The position numbers and the translations under genes were made by a program. A stretch of 64,000 nucleotides of DNA, taken from Aphrophora alni (taxonomy: Eukaryota > Arthropoda > Insecta > Hemiptera > Aphrophoridae). Under the pieces are notes generated by a model, which was not told the origin of the DNA, made no database searches, and saw only the letters and a program-made list of their open reading frames with translations. Below, piece by piece: positions 11,861 through 23,639 of this stretch (position 1 is its first letter; the number at the start of each line of letters is the position of its first letter). The stretch spans positions 13,238,098-13,302,097 of the forward strand of contig OY740772.1 of the NCBI GenBank assembly GCA_963513935.1. Reading direction: 5' to 3'.

Positions 11861-12947
11861 AGCATAAAACCACAATAATAAATGTCTAATTTATAAAATT
11901 ATTACAAACACAATATAAATTCTAATGAGAATGAAAATCAGACAATACAAAAGATGGTGTAATATAAACTTAAAACTAAATTGATGAGTAGATGAAATAA
12001 TACTTTCAGCAAAATAATTATACCAATAGAAAAGTTGAAATTATTTACAATCAAATTTCCGTTCCTCTACAAATGTACAATGAGAAAATAAGTGCAGTTG
12101 TTTATCCGTGGTAAACATGCCAATCTTATTATTTAAAAAAAGTTAATATCATTTCACATCAAATTTAGAATAATAATTATATATTATATATATTATATAT
12201 TATATATGCTACTAAAAACTTGAAAACAAGAAGATTAAGTCATATAAAAAGGTTAAAAAAACTAAAAAGATAAAAAATAATACGTTTATAGTGTCTGGTG
12301 ATAAGTTTCCTTTTAAAGCCATCTTATCTGTATTCATAATCATCAGAGATAATTGTTCGCAAAAAATGTTATTGAGTTACATATACTTAGCATAGAGAAA
12401 GTTTTGTAATAATATGGCAAAAAACACATGGAGTTCTTAATGAAATGTCTATTTTGAGGCCTCTTGAGTAAAGAAATCTAGTTTCAAATTTGATACACGG
12501 ATATTTTCTTAACATGTTTCAATAACTTAAAAATTGGGGGTGCCGCCATAATACCAAAACACAGTTTCATATTTACCAAAATTGGCTTAAATGATTTTGA
12601 TCAATTGTAGACTATGAGGACAAAAACAAAACATATTTAATCAGAAAATCATAAATTCATTTGGTAAGAGGCAAAAGCTAACACAAGGTAAAAACTGATA
12701 TAAACCAAAAATAATTGAAGTATCTTACATAAAACTATTGGATAATCTTATCAGCCAAACTAGTGTAAAACTTATGGCTTCCGTTAATAAAAATTGAAAA
12801 TAAAAAATCCTCTGTGTAGTGTAGTCCTGTGACTTATGGCTTTTTTACTCCAAAATTATGAGAACAAGTTTTTTAGTTATTTTAGAAGATAGGTTGTTAA
12901 ATTGAATATATAAACACAGATTTCAGTCTTTCGCACTGATTATCATC
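11861..12947. other. Intron sequence with TA-rich tracts
   Basis: AT-rich; interrupted ATATTATAT runs around 12178-12208. Nothing else recognised. Confidence 0.4.
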
Positions 12948-13150
12948 AATATTAAAATTCTTCTTATGGGGGTGCACACTGCTTCATCTTTTTGATGTTA
13001 ATTGCCAACGTTTTAACCATATTTCAATAGTCTTTCTCAAGGGTTTCTTGAGGAGTTCAATATGCTCACTACGAACACTGAAACCATTGTAACAATTAAT
13101 ATAAAACAGATAACGCAGTGTGCACCTCAGAAGTCCAATTTTAATATATA
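12948..13150. mobile_element. Short inverted-repeat element
   Basis: The left end 'atattaaaattcttcttatg' with 'gtgcacactgc' pairs with the right-hand 'gcagtgtgcac' followed by 'aagtccaattttaatata'. The structure is a MITE of about 200 bases without coding content. Confidence 0.6.
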
Positions 13151-13197
13151 ACTTTGTTTTAATATTCAATCCAACTGTGAAGAATGTAAATTATTAT

Positions 13198-13204
13198 GTA
13201 AAGC

Positions 13205-13254
<50 letters not shown>

Positions 13255-13262
13255 GCTTTACA
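13198..13262. repeat. (TA)n hairpin with matching arms
   Basis: About 20 TA units are bracketed by GTAAAGCAAAT on the left and its exact complement ATTTGCTTTAC on the right. The full 65 bases are one perfect palindrome able to extrude as a cruciform. Confidence 0.9.
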
Positions 13263-13559
13263 CCAGCAACATTATTATTTATTATTGTTGTTGGCAAAAA
13301 TGTATTATTGTAAAATACCAGTAGAGTAGAATTATAATTTGTTTAAATCTTAAGGTTATTTGTTTTGAATCTTTGTTTTATTTTTGCTTTTTTTAAAAAT
13401 GAAAAAGGTCCTTCAAAAGTTCCACCAAAGTTAAACAAAACCGATTCTTTTAAATAGTAAAATCCTTTTTAATGTAAGCCTACTTGATCAATATCAATAC
13501 TAAGCTGTAGTACAGTACATATGACGCTTTATTTGGTGCTATTGTGCTAGGTTATAAAT

Positions 13560-14350
13560 AGTTCCCGTTATCCACGGTTTTGCTTTACACAGCACTTTGC
13601 CGAAACGCATCAACTCCGCTAGACCAGTATGCCTAACAGAGAAAATATAAACTACACAAGTCCGAATATCTTCTCAACATTTCTCCAGCAACTTTCGACC
13701 CAGATACCCAATCTTGCCTAAATACAACCTCACCTCTAATTAGCTTGCAGTCCTTCCAGACTTTACAATAGATTTTCACACCTTCATTTGTGGCCCCAGG
13801 GCCAAACACATAAAGACAGACAAAGCCAATCATAAAATATCTCATTCAACAACAACTCTAAAGCCATCTCACCTACACCAGATGACTCTACTCACATTCA
13901 ACAGCACACTTCAACACTTCTCGACACCACTACAAAACAAGCTGGTCTCGAGAAGGAGAGAAACAAAAAAAAGGTTGTGGTTTTACCTAATAATACCACA
14001 AATCGCCTCCCTTCTAGGAATAGAAGTTCCTTTCGATGAATTCAAATCACTATGAATTCCAATGACCTACAATTCCTTTCTAAACCTCTTCTTGACCTCC
14101 TATACTCAATGGACGAGACAATACTGCCTAACGAGAGGTATGCAAGGAAGCCTATCAGGAGAACTGGAATTACCAGTGGTAGAGAAGAACACCTCCGAGT
14201 CGGTCATTGCAGAGAAATGCCCCTCCAGGAGAAGAACTAACGACCACTACACCATGGACCTCTCCCCGGCCTTTGGAGATTTTTTCTTGCCTATATCTAC
14301 CTGACCTCCAACCTACTCTGCACTACACAAAAATCTCATAACTATCTATC
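13560..14350. other. Less AT-rich, degenerate segment of unknown origin
   Basis: Base composition shifts to a clearly higher C content than the surroundings, with pyrimidine-rich blocks such as 'cacttcaacacttctcgaca' and 'cctccaggagaagaac'. No long frame or recognised domain survives. Some wording ('ggagaag', 'aactgatc'-like blocks) recalls 36340-37030 and 56770-56880, so an old transposon or leader sequence is possible. 14350-15009 is AT-rich with nothing recognised. Confidence 0.3.
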
Positions 14351-15009
14351 GTAAGCCACAACGCTAATATTCTCCGCTAGACCCAACCTAGTCAAAGTTT
14401 ATTTTACTTCTCCCGACTAGAATCACCTAAACCCACATGAACTTATATCAATGTATACATTGGAAGTGCACATATATGTGTATGAATATTTATAAAAATT
14501 AGACCTGACCGAAACAAGTGTTTTTAGTAAGTTTTATTTTGTTACTTCTAAGAAATACAGTAGTATTAAATTTAATTCATTATTGTATTTTATATTATAA
14601 GGTATGACACGTTGTCTTCAAAAAAAATTTGGTTTATATTTATATTATTTGTATTATTGTGTTATTTTTATGTATAATTTATATGTTTTTGTTATTGGAA
14701 GGAAAAATAAATTTAATTATTACTAAACCACAACTGAGACACACAAATGTATAGAGTTCATCTATTTGATATACACAAAGTTATAAGATTTTATAAATAA
14801 ATTTGCATGTACAGGATTGAGTAAGCACATCATAAGATGTAAAACAAAATTTTAAAGACAACCAGCATAGTCATAAAAAAGTTAAGATTGCAAAAGAAAA
14901 ATACGGAAAAAAAAAAGATTATGCGAAATCTAATCTTAGCTAATAGGAAGTTTAACTATCTATCTAATAAAAATTATCTTAAAAAAGATTAAATAGATTC
15001 ACAGAAACG

Positions 15010-15022
15010 TATATATATATAA
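15010..15022 (+). promoter_or_regulatory. TATA box of the nested peptide gene
   Basis: TATATATATAAG lies 76-88 bases upstream of the ATG at 15098, which would place the transcription start near 15040-15050 and give a 5' UTR of about 50 bases. Upstream are several GATA-type words (AGATTA, TTATCT) within 100 bases; these are short and could be chance. Confidence 0.5.
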
Positions 15023-15097
15023 GGAAGATTGTATCTTCGTATAGTTAATAGAATTTTTAACATTTTGAAAAGAATCTATTTCCTATATTTGTAAAAA

Positions 15098-15173
15098 ATG
15101 AAACCAACAATAGTGTTGTTTCTTTTAAGTTTAGTTATATTTTCAGCAATAATGATAGATGCGCAGAGTCAGC
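15098..15173 (+). CDS. Secreted six-cysteine peptide, exon 1 (signal peptide)
   Basis: The start codon has AAAA before it. The exon encodes MKPTIVLFLLSLVIFS, then AIMIDAQSQ, and ends after the first base of a codon at a GTAAGT donor. Residues 4-20 form a strong hydrophobic core, and cleavage after the A of 'IDA' (residue 22) is the natural signal-peptidase choice. The mature peptide would then begin with QSQQSD. The exon reads opposite to the PLOD gene, inside its largest intron. The exon/intron layout (signal exon, one phase-1 intron, mature exon) is usual for insect secreted defence peptides and venom or salivary peptides. Confidence 0.8.
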
Positions 15174-16165
15174 GTAAGTACAGATATGTGTAAATAGTTT
15201 TGTAGATATTCAGAAACATCTAAGACTTCCAATGTTTTGATAGTTTATTTTTCAAAATATTATTATCCCTTAATGCCTGCTAACCTAAAAACATTAGAAT
15301 AAAAGTCAGTACATTCATTTATATAATAAATTCATAAATCTCCACAATTTTTCAAAACAAACAATTTTTCAAAAATTACTTCAATATAAATTGAAGTATT
15401 TATGTTAAAAATATAAAACCTGTATTTAATATTCAGAATTCATATATTATGATTATCAGTGTATAAAATCACATTTCCAGTTTTTCTATCATTCTTCCTT
15501 TGACATATATTTTCATTTTTAAAGCTTGCATTATTCTACATAATTAATTTAAATATTGGAGTGATCATTGATTATGGACTTGAAAAATATATTACTCAAC
15601 AAAACACTACTAAATTGCTACGACTGTCAAAATCACATTTAATTCAAAGTTATTATTATTATTATTTTTTAGCTCCTTAAATACTTCAAATCTCTTCCAA
15701 CATACTTTAGAACATTTTAAAATAAAAATTTAATTTTTGCTTTTTTAGAAGCAAAATAATATCTTAAATAGGCTATTTTGTTGTGTGTTTTAATTTTCAA
15801 GAATATTCTTAGTTTGAGTAAAGCCACAGTTGTGCTTTATTTTGCTCAATTATTATTTTTATTTATTTTTTTAAATTTGGTTTTTGTTTTAACTAATATT
15901 CTCTTCCACCTGGGTTCAAAAACTCTTAATGCTTTTCCAGATATGTGATATATCTAAAATCAGTGCTACATGAAGTTTATTTTAATTTGAATAAAGCATA
16001 ATTTTAGTCATATTAATATAAATTTATGTTGCTTTTTGTATTCTCTGCTGAAGAAAATAATTTAAAATACCTTTTGACAACTTTGGAATATTCAGTCTTT
16101 TAGGTGGAAGTTCATTTTAATTAAAGTATTTAAAAAAAAATTTTTTTTGTTTCTTTTTTCAGTAC

Positions 16166-16720
16166 TGATATTAATCGTTATAGGATACAAATTAACCAAA
16201 ACTAATCACTACAAAAAAAGTCAGCTTAGTAGTTGTCGTAAAATCAAACTTTTAATGATGGCGGTAAAATTTTTTTGCCAACTATTCCTGAACTATAATA
16301 TTCTATAATTAACTTTCACATTGATTTCACTTAAATTTGAATGAAATCAATGCTGTCGAATTTTGATAAATGTTTGGGTAAATAAACAGTCCCAAGGCAA
16401 TTTTTTGTGTTTTTTACCGATAACACATGGACCAACATTTTTGGAGAGATGTGACCAATATGTTTTGTTTCGGTCTTTAGAGGCAACACTTTAGTAGAAT
16501 TTGGTTAATATCAAGTGGATTTTGAGAAAATTGTATTTTTATTTTTTTTTATGGCAGCTCTACGCTTGAATTATAAGTTACAAAAAAAATGAAAAAAATA
16601 TTCTTAGATATAGCCAAAATATACACATATACCAAATTTGATTAAGATATGTTCATATGTTTTAATCCAAACTGGCAGTCAAAATTTTAACCATTATGAA
16701 ATGTAGTAAGGGGAGGGGTG
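16166..16720 (+). repeat. Family A copy inside the peptide gene intron
   Basis: Contains 'aattaaccaaaactaatcac', 'caactattcctgaactataa', 'accgataacacatggacc', 'ggcagctctacgcttgaa' and 'atagccaaaatata', in the same order as the copy at 10480. It lacks both outer ends. It lies about 160 bases before the second coding exon. Confidence 0.7.
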
Positions 16721-16881
16721 GTCATATAGAAACTTCATTTCATCCCAAATCGATGACTAAAATTGTGGAAAAAAAGAGTAAGCAGGAAGAAGAGGTGAGA
16801 TTTTTTTAAATCTACTTTATATATACAAGAATGAATAAATAACACTAAGTATAACATTACGTTGTATTAATTTTGATTCAG

Positions 16882-17042
16882 AAAGCGATACTGCAAAATT
16901 CAAAGGCTGTTCAACCATCTGTATGCTGACATGTATGTTTAAAGGAGGTGTTGTTAAGAACCCAGATGGATCGTGCAGCACTGCAAATCGTTGCAACCGA
17001 TGTGTTCGTGAAAGACCGCGTTTTCCTCCATTCAACTACTAA
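16882..17042 (+). CDS. Secreted six-cysteine peptide, exon 2 (mature peptide)
   Basis: A TTTTGATTCAG acceptor joins in phase to exon 1, giving a 78-residue precursor that ends at TAA (17040-17042). Cysteines fall at precursor positions 35, 39, 43, 57, 63 and 66, giving the spacing C-x3-C-x3-C-x13-C-x5-C-x2-C. The mature part is basic (nine K/R against three D/E), with an R/P-rich tail ending RPRFPPFNY. Six cysteines, small size, cationic charge and a signal peptide suggest an antimicrobial or signalling peptide. The spacing is not that of arthropod CS-alpha-beta defensins (which need CxxxC with CxC), nor of beta- or big defensins (which end in CC), so I assign no family. A salivary or venom-like peptide is an alternative. 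Confidence 0.8.
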
Positions 17043-17126
17043 TATACATTATATATTTATACCTTGAAGTACGTATTAATAACATATACCACAGAGCAGT
17101 AATCTATAATGGTTACTCTATTGTTC

Positions 17127-17132
17127 AATAAA
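17127..17132 (+). promoter_or_regulatory. Polyadenylation signal of the nested peptide gene
   Basis: AATAAA 85 bases after the stop codon, followed by a T-rich stretch. It supports a compact transcript that ends inside the PLOD intron. Confidence 0.7.
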
Positions 17133-17859
17133 TTTACATTGTTTTTTTAAAGAATTTTTATTTATTAAATAATACAAGACTAACCTTTCCCCTCTCAATT
17201 TCCGTCACATAATAGTCCCATCTACTAGTAATTAGTTTTAAAGTAAAATTACACTTAGGAATTTTCAATTTTTATGTTGCTCACTTGTTTCCCAGAGTTA
17301 TGGTTAAATCTTATGTTATGTGGGAGTGTAGTAATTGATCTATATTTAGAAAAAGTTTAAATTTATTTATTTATGGCTACGTAAGTACAAATTATGTTTC
17401 AGAAAAATTTCAATTTCGTTGATATATCCCTTTATATAATCACCATACAATTTTTATATTAAAAATATATATACATTATTTATATGTAAAATGTTTTTAT
17501 AATTATTTAAATACCCAGTTTATAATGTTCTTTATTTAGATTAGCTTTTGAGAAACCATTATAGTACTGGAATATTGTTTTCAAAAATGACATTTTTTGT
17601 TTGTCTTTTGGAGTATGTTTTTGTAATTCATCTTTTTTATTTAAATGTTTGCTTTGTTTGTGGCATAAACTCTTTCTAGGCACCAAGTTTATTTTATTTT
17701 AAATGAGGTTTTTAATGAAAATAGTCAAAGTTCATTTTAGTTTTTACTGTAATTTTCATTTTCCTGAATTGTAATTTTCTTTTAATTGTAATTTGGTTCA
17801 TGAAAATAATCTTCTCAATTCACCAAAAGTTACACAAAATCAGTAAAGTTAATTTTGAG

Positions 17860-18095
17860 AAATTAACCGTTTTACGATTTGTTTGTTTTCTACTAATAAT
17901 TCAATAATCAACATTTTTGTGAAGATGGCAAGGAATACTTCTTGTTTGGGTATTGAGAGGCTTTATTGATTTTGAGCTTAGTCTTACGGTTCTAGCTAAA
18001 AAATATTGAGTTATTAAACAAATTTGAAAAACCAAAAAATTCGAGATATAGGCAAAATATGCCTACATATCAAATTAGATCTAAATTGGTCAACT
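17860..18095 (+). repeat. Family A, internal fragment
   Basis: Recognisable blocks are 'catttttgtgaagatggc', 'gtttgggtattgagaggc', 'gagttattaaacaaat' and 'gagatataggcaaaatatgc'. It is more diverged than other copies. 17140-17859 is AT-rich with nothing recognised. Confidence 0.5.
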
Positions 18096-18376
18096 TGTTT
18101 ATATTGGACAGACATCACTCCAAATTTCCACTTTCTTGGACTTAGAGGTTCTAAGCATATTTCCGCAAATAACTCGACCTTGATTGTTTTTTGCCAGTTA
18201 AATAACTTTCTCTACGCTATGTACATGTGAGAGAGTAATTAATTATGTGATTGAAATAAATCACTGTAGTATAACAAATTTTCCAAATCTTTCTGGTAAT
18301 GTTTGTTTAGAAAATTAATCAATTTTTAAATTCATTGAGAAGGTTCCAAGTCACGTTGTATGTGAACATAAAAGTA

Positions 18377-18716
18377 CAGTAGAACCCCTCTAATCCGTCA
18401 CCTTCGGGACTGGGAGCATGGTCGGAACGCAAAAATGTCAATATTTATTACTTATTATATAAAGAGATATTTTTTAAGTGATATATAAACTTTTAAAGTC
18501 TATATATAAACTTTGCAAGTACTATAGCAAATCAATAGAAACAACACGAGATATGACACAGCACTGAAGCGGGAAAGCGATAACAAACTGGAAAGAATGG
18601 CACCAGACGGGCCGTGAGTCATCGAAAAGTCGGCAAGTCGGCACAATATCGCTCGAGCACGGTCGGATTAACCGGAGTAATGGACCACCCGAGGGCGGAT
18701 TAGAGGGGTTCTACTG
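18377..18716. mobile_element. Pogo/Tigger-type MITE, copy 2
   Basis: CAGTAGAACCCCTCTAATCC at left and GGATTAGAGGGGTTCTACTG at right are exact complements over their 20 bases, with TA on both sides. The interior is GC-richer than the surroundings and non-coding. Confidence 0.9.
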
Positions 18717-18724
18717 TAATACAA

Positions 18725-19228
18725 AATAAAATAAAATATTACCTTAATATATCCATCAGTAACTTATTATTAATTCCTCTTGTTAATTCAGTGACGTGTT
18801 TCGGGGTGGCATTCCATCATCAGAAATCACAAATATGTTCGTCGATAGTTCATATTAAACAACACATACCACAAACACAAAGTACATCAAAAACGAATAA
18901 ATTAACAAATTAAAACATTAAAATTTAAAATGAAAACTGAAGGCCTTAAAAACATGTGTAGATTTAAAGATATCATGGTATACTCTTTCATGATATCTTT
19001 AAACCTGCACATGTTTTTAAGGGCTACAGTTTTCATTTTAAAGTTTTAATTTATTCCTTATTGATGTGCTTTGTGTTTGTGGTATGTGTTATTTTAATGT
19101 GAAGTATCAACGAACATATTTGTGATTTCTGATGATAGGATGCCATCCCGAAACGAGTCAATGAATTAAGAAGAGGAATTGATAATGAGTCACTGACAGA
19201 TATAATGAGGTAATATTTTATTTTATAC
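18725..19228. mobile_element. Giant palindromic foldback element
   Basis: Two arms of about 245 bases pair almost throughout (for example 'cagaaatcacaaatatgttc' against 'gaacatatttgtgatttctg'). The centre is near 18975, between two copies of GATATCAT. Nearly all of the element is stem, and it begins about 8 bases after the preceding pogo MITE ends. No coding content. Confidence 0.85.
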
Positions 19229-19669
19229 TACTTTTACGTTGTTAATCAATTATGTTTGTAACAATCAAAGTTATTTTTCCAAACGTAAAAAAAGTGGTAC
19301 TTTATTTCAACAGGTATTTTTTTTATGTTCCCGCCATTTTATTTCTATAAATACCAAGGTTTTGAAATTTTCACACATTTTTGGTAACTTTATTAAAAAG
19401 TATGTAATGTTTCAAAACAATCGGTTGAGGAATCAGCAATTAATAAATGAGTATGCAACTCTTCTTGGGACATCCTGTACACTACAACAACCTTCAATGG
19501 TACTTTGTGTACCACCACTACAATATATACAATGTACTCTGTCTAATTTTTAACTAATTTTTGATAATTACATAACAGGCAAAACATGTTTTCATTTATT
19601 TAATATAAATTTCCAACAACAGTTGTTTCGGTAAATTATCATTCTAATAATAATATAAAAGAAACTCAC

Positions 19670-19807
19670 CGAATTATAAACAAAGAATCGAAGTTTATTC
19701 TTTGGATAGTCTAGTGTCAGCAACTTGTCAAAAAATTCAGAAATGAAAGGCGTAGGTTGAGTAACAAACACGCCAACCAATACTTCTGGATAGTGGACTT
19801 CACTAAT
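19670..19807 (-). CDS. PLOD: PLOD exon (start of accessory domain)
   Basis: A 138-base exon with a CGTTTTCAG acceptor and a GTGAGT donor, phase 0 at both ends. It encodes [20 protein letters not shown], then [20 protein letters not shown], then FFVYNS. This is the conserved 'YP.V.v.vFi.QPTPF...F...Ll.L.YP...m.lfi.N' first strand-helix unit of the accessory domain. The open frame extends past both splice sites, but only this part is conserved. Confidence 0.95.
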
Positions 19808-20109
19808 CTGAAAACGAAAACAATTAATATAAATAGTCAATAACAGATAAACAAACTAATATAATAAATTGATCTGAATACATTCGTTGCCACTCCAAGC
19901 TTTGTCCCTATTTCTCCAGACACATTTTAGATGAACTCCATTTTTAAAAGCTACTTCTGTACTCAAAAGCTAAGAGGCTTTTAGTTTAAAAGCTTCAGTA
20001 GAACGTTAAGACCAATAGTGACAGAAGAATCTACTCAAATCATTAACATAATAATTTGAACACAATACATTATTTCAGCACAAACATCTACTTATGAAGT
20101 GAATCCACA

Positions 20110-20530
20110 CAGGTCTTCAAGCGGTCATACCTTATAGGGAATGGTGAGTATCAGGGTTATCCTGGCAGGAAGGTCAGGATAGTGTGCTACATAGATAGTT
20201 CCAGACTCTAAAGGCAAAGATTCAATTGAAGTAGGTTTTCATACAACAGTTATGGAGTTGGAGAGATCTTCCCATTTGGAAGCTCTCAGGGACTCACTAT
20301 AGTGGAATACAAGTGAGGCAATCCCAAAGAACCTATCTGGATTCACCTTTCTTCAAGCAGCCTTGGGTTAAATTTCTCTTTCATTTTTCTTATCAGGTAT
20401 GTCTTTACCAACTCTTGTTCTCTTCTGACCTTGATGCTATTAGAGTATTTGAGGGCTAAGGGTTTATTATCTTCTTTTCATTTCTTCTTTTCCAAAAAGT
20501 AGAAAAGGTACTGGGTCTTGTATTCACCCA
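20110..20530 (-). repeat. SINE-like family B copy
   Basis: In reverse relative to 6900 it reads 'gactcactatagtgg', 'ggcaatcccaaag', 'cttgggttaaatttc', 'atcaggtatgtctttacca', 'actcttgttctcttctgacc' and 'gatgctattagagtatt'. A further scrap of the same family ('gtttttcgcctttaaacaac') lies near 20812. 19808-20109 is AT-rich with nothing recognised. Confidence 0.65.
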
Positions 20531-21024
20531 AATCATTCAAAATATGTTCCATATAAAATTCTATTCCTCTATGCATATGTTGTGGGTGTGACACAACATC
20601 GGTCCTATTTGGACAAGGAAAAACAAAATTATGCAGTGCTCTTCAAACACTCTAATTTACTTGAAATCTGTATTCAAAGAGTTAGGAAGCTATTCCTAAC
20701 CAAATTGGGGGAGCAGGTGAGAAATTTTGTACAGTGACATAAATTTTGAAACTCTTGATGAACTTCAACGTTAGCTTTTATAAATCGGTGCAACAGGTTC
20801 ATTCCGAGAGGTTTTTCGCCTTTAAACAACAAAAATTTAGTCTCCCAAATAGAAGACTACACGATCTTTACACTGTGTATGGTTAAATAAACTCCAGGGA
20901 AAGTGGAGGTGGCAAGGTGCAGTTTAATGAGGTGGAAATTTTCTCTGATATCAACCTCTTTTGAAAAGTTCTAATATTGGAACCATACTTGTGGGTAAAG
21001 TGCAAACGGACACAATATATTAGC

Positions 21025-21720
21025 AGGGTAAAAATAAGCAGTGCAAAAACATAGCCAAGACAGTACAGTAGTTGTTAGTCAAAAAGAGAAAATGAACAAT
21101 GAACACCATCTTTCAAAAAATATTTAAATAAAGGCTTAAACTTGCCTGTGACATAAACACATCCTCAGCATAAATTGTATTTAATTAAAATTTAGCTTTT
21201 AACAATGGTGATCGAGGTTCATTTTTGTTTTTAGCCAATTATTTCTGAACTGTATTTATTATATTTTTTTTACAATTGCCTTTGCACACGGATTTGGGTC
21301 ATTAGCCTAATCTACACATTCACTAAAATTTGAACAAAATTGGTAATTCCGATTTTGAGCAATTAAATATTTGTTAGAGCCCCTTAGCTGGTTTTAAATT
21401 ATTTTTTTCTCCACAACTCTAGAACCAATATTTTTGTAAAGATAAGGAAAGTTTTATTTGGGTCCTAAAAGGCTACACATGAACAAAATTTGATCACAAT
21501 CATTTGAGCTGTTTTGGAGAAAATTATAATTTTGTTTTTTTCCTTATGATATCTAACACAAGTTTTTAGTTTAAAAAAAAAAAAAGTCCTTACATATGTT
21601 CAAATTATCACATACTAAATTTGTGACCCACATACAAAATATGATTTGGGCCACTCATTTGGGCTGAAGAGCATTGCACAGATGACACATAATACCAAAA
21701 CCACGTTTTTGGTGCAATCC
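21025..21720 (+). repeat. Family A, long copy
   Basis: Runs from 'agcagtgcaaaaacatagcc' via 'aatgaacaatgaacaccatc', 'tttaattaaaatttagctt' and 'aattatttctgaactg' to 'cacagatgacacataatacc'. It covers nearly the full half-element and lies just downstream (on the gene's strand) of the PLOD exon at 21938. Confidence 0.7.
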
Positions 21721-21937
21721 AGAAACAAGACAACATCTGTCAACTCCCTGTATATTAATACATATATATGTTAGGAAAGTAAATTCAACATATTCAGCGA
21801 GTCAAAAAGATAACAAATTGCTCCTATAGATGGAATCAGTGTAATTTCAGTCTCATATGTCCATAAGAGAGGAAATCTGAATAGATAAGTAATTCACATA
21901 TAAGAAAGAAAAGATATAAACTCCAACATATTCTAAC

Positions 21938-22125
21938 CTTTTCCAGATAAATATTATCCTCCTTACATGTCAAACATCCTTTGACAGAATCCCAAGACTT
22001 AGCTAAATAATTCCCAAAGTTGTACAAGTCAATCTTAGAAGGTCCATTACCATGTAAGACGAGAGGATTTGTATTGTATAATGTATTAGTGAGAGTACCT
22101 TTCTCATAGTTGATTTGAAGATCTC
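21938..22125 (-). CDS. PLOD: PLOD exon (end of glycosyltransferase domain)
   Basis: A 188-base exon with an ATGTTTCAG acceptor and a GTTAGA donor. It encodes DLQINYEKGTLTNTLYNTNP, then LVLHGNGPSKIDLYNFGNYL, then SWDSVKGCLTC. H-G-N-G-P matches 'VHGNGPTK' of lysyl hydroxylases; its histidine is one of the Mn(II) ligands of the glycosyltransferase site in LH3 (His253 in the human enzyme). The C-x-x-C near the exon end also matches the family. This is good evidence that the metal site is kept. Confidence 0.95.
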
Positions 22126-22584
22126 CTGAAACATTTAAACATCAATTTTAAAAAAATAACTAACATTTATTTACGTGATTTGCTTTTAAAAAGCCATCTA
22201 AATTATGCTTGTAAAAGCAAATAAAGCATGAATGGTGACTTACGATGGGGAGAGAGAGGGACCTTCATGTACATATGTAAATTTTGTCCCACGTACAGAA
22301 AGATCAGTCGTTGATAGTCAGGTTAGGTTAGATTGAGTTGAATGACTTTAACATACATTGGATTTATTTATTTTATTTTTTTTTACACAATATAACGGGA
22401 ACGACTTGAGCAGCAGTACTGCATCAAGCTTGTGAAAACCATTCAGAATATGTAACACCTAAAAAAGGTAATTTAAATTGAATAATAAACATAGCGGGAA
22501 ATCGTTTAGAAAGAATTTGGGAGGGGGTAAGTGAGTCGGAAACGTGACTTATGTTTTTAAAGCAAAATAAAGTAAATTCAATTA

Positions 22585-23624
22585 CAGTAGAACCCCTCAA
22601 ACTCGACACAATGTGGACTTTAAGGTTGTCGAGTTTGGGGGTTGTCGAGTTTTAGGGAACTTTGGTATTTAATGGTTAGGTTTGCAACAAATACTCAAAA
22701 TTATTTTAAATAACTGTACATTTATTGATTATCAATGATTACACGTTTATTGCAAAAAAGTCCCTGCCTGACAACAGAAAAATAGTGTGTTCAATCACAC
22801 ATTAAAATTAAATTTATCGATCGGTCAAATGAGATTTAAAAAGTGTTGGCCTTGTACAATAGGTTTAGTAAACTAAAAAGACCTATCTTAATAGGCTATG
22901 CTGTAATAAAATTTACAGTAAAGTCTACAGTAAAAAACAGACAGTCCATTAAATATTTTTAAAGATTAAAACAATTTTATATAAAAAAAAAACATTAGAG
23001 CAAAGTTAGCATTGTTTGAAAAAACTTTTGATTGATCATTGTTTTTCATTTTCGACTGGACGTCTGGCAGCTTCATCTCGAAGTCGCCGAAGAAAAAGAA
23101 TGTCCATACCAAACACAGTCCAATACAAATGCTATAAATTGAACTGCTGATCGCATATAATTAAGAGTCAGATCATTTTTCTCAACTGGTTAAGACCTTT
23201 ATTACAAAACTTGAATCATAGTTCTACGACACTCCGTTGAATTGTTATGACAAAAGACTTGCCGCTTACTTTAATGGAATCAGTGCTAATGACCGGTAGC
23301 ATCCGGGTGGTTAGGCGCTTGGGTTCACAACAATATGAATGTTTTGACAACAAATGTTTAGGGCTGTCCCGGTCTACCTGGACCCTTTATCTTTAACTTT
23401 GGCCTCTACTATACAGTAGGATTAGAAAGTGGCTAGACAAAGGAGCATCCCTCACAGCTGTATAAACAAAAGTAACAAGCCTCAACCTCCCGGCATCTGG
23501 CAGGCGCACATGGCGTAAAACAATGCAGTGAATGACCTTGGAAATCCCTTGCTCCTTGTCACTGGCCCTGTCGAGTTTGACGGAATGTCGAGTTTGAGGG
23601 GGTCGAGTTTGAGGGGTTCTACTG
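22585..23624. mobile_element. Pogo/Tigger-type element, copy 3 (1.04 kb)
   Basis: Ends CAGTAGAACCCCTCAAACTC and the exact complement, with TA target duplication. Just inside both ends the word GTCGAGTTTG(A/G)GGG is repeated (three times on the right), so it has subterminal repeats that could bind transposase. The interior of about 900 bases is non-coding as far as I can see; it is the largest of the three copies. Confidence 0.85.
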
Positions 23625-23639
23625 TAACATAGATTTCCA

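Noticed and set aside
19239..19553. 104-codon plus-strand frame
   Set aside because: No homology, no splice context and low-complexity composition; it begins at the end of a foldback element.
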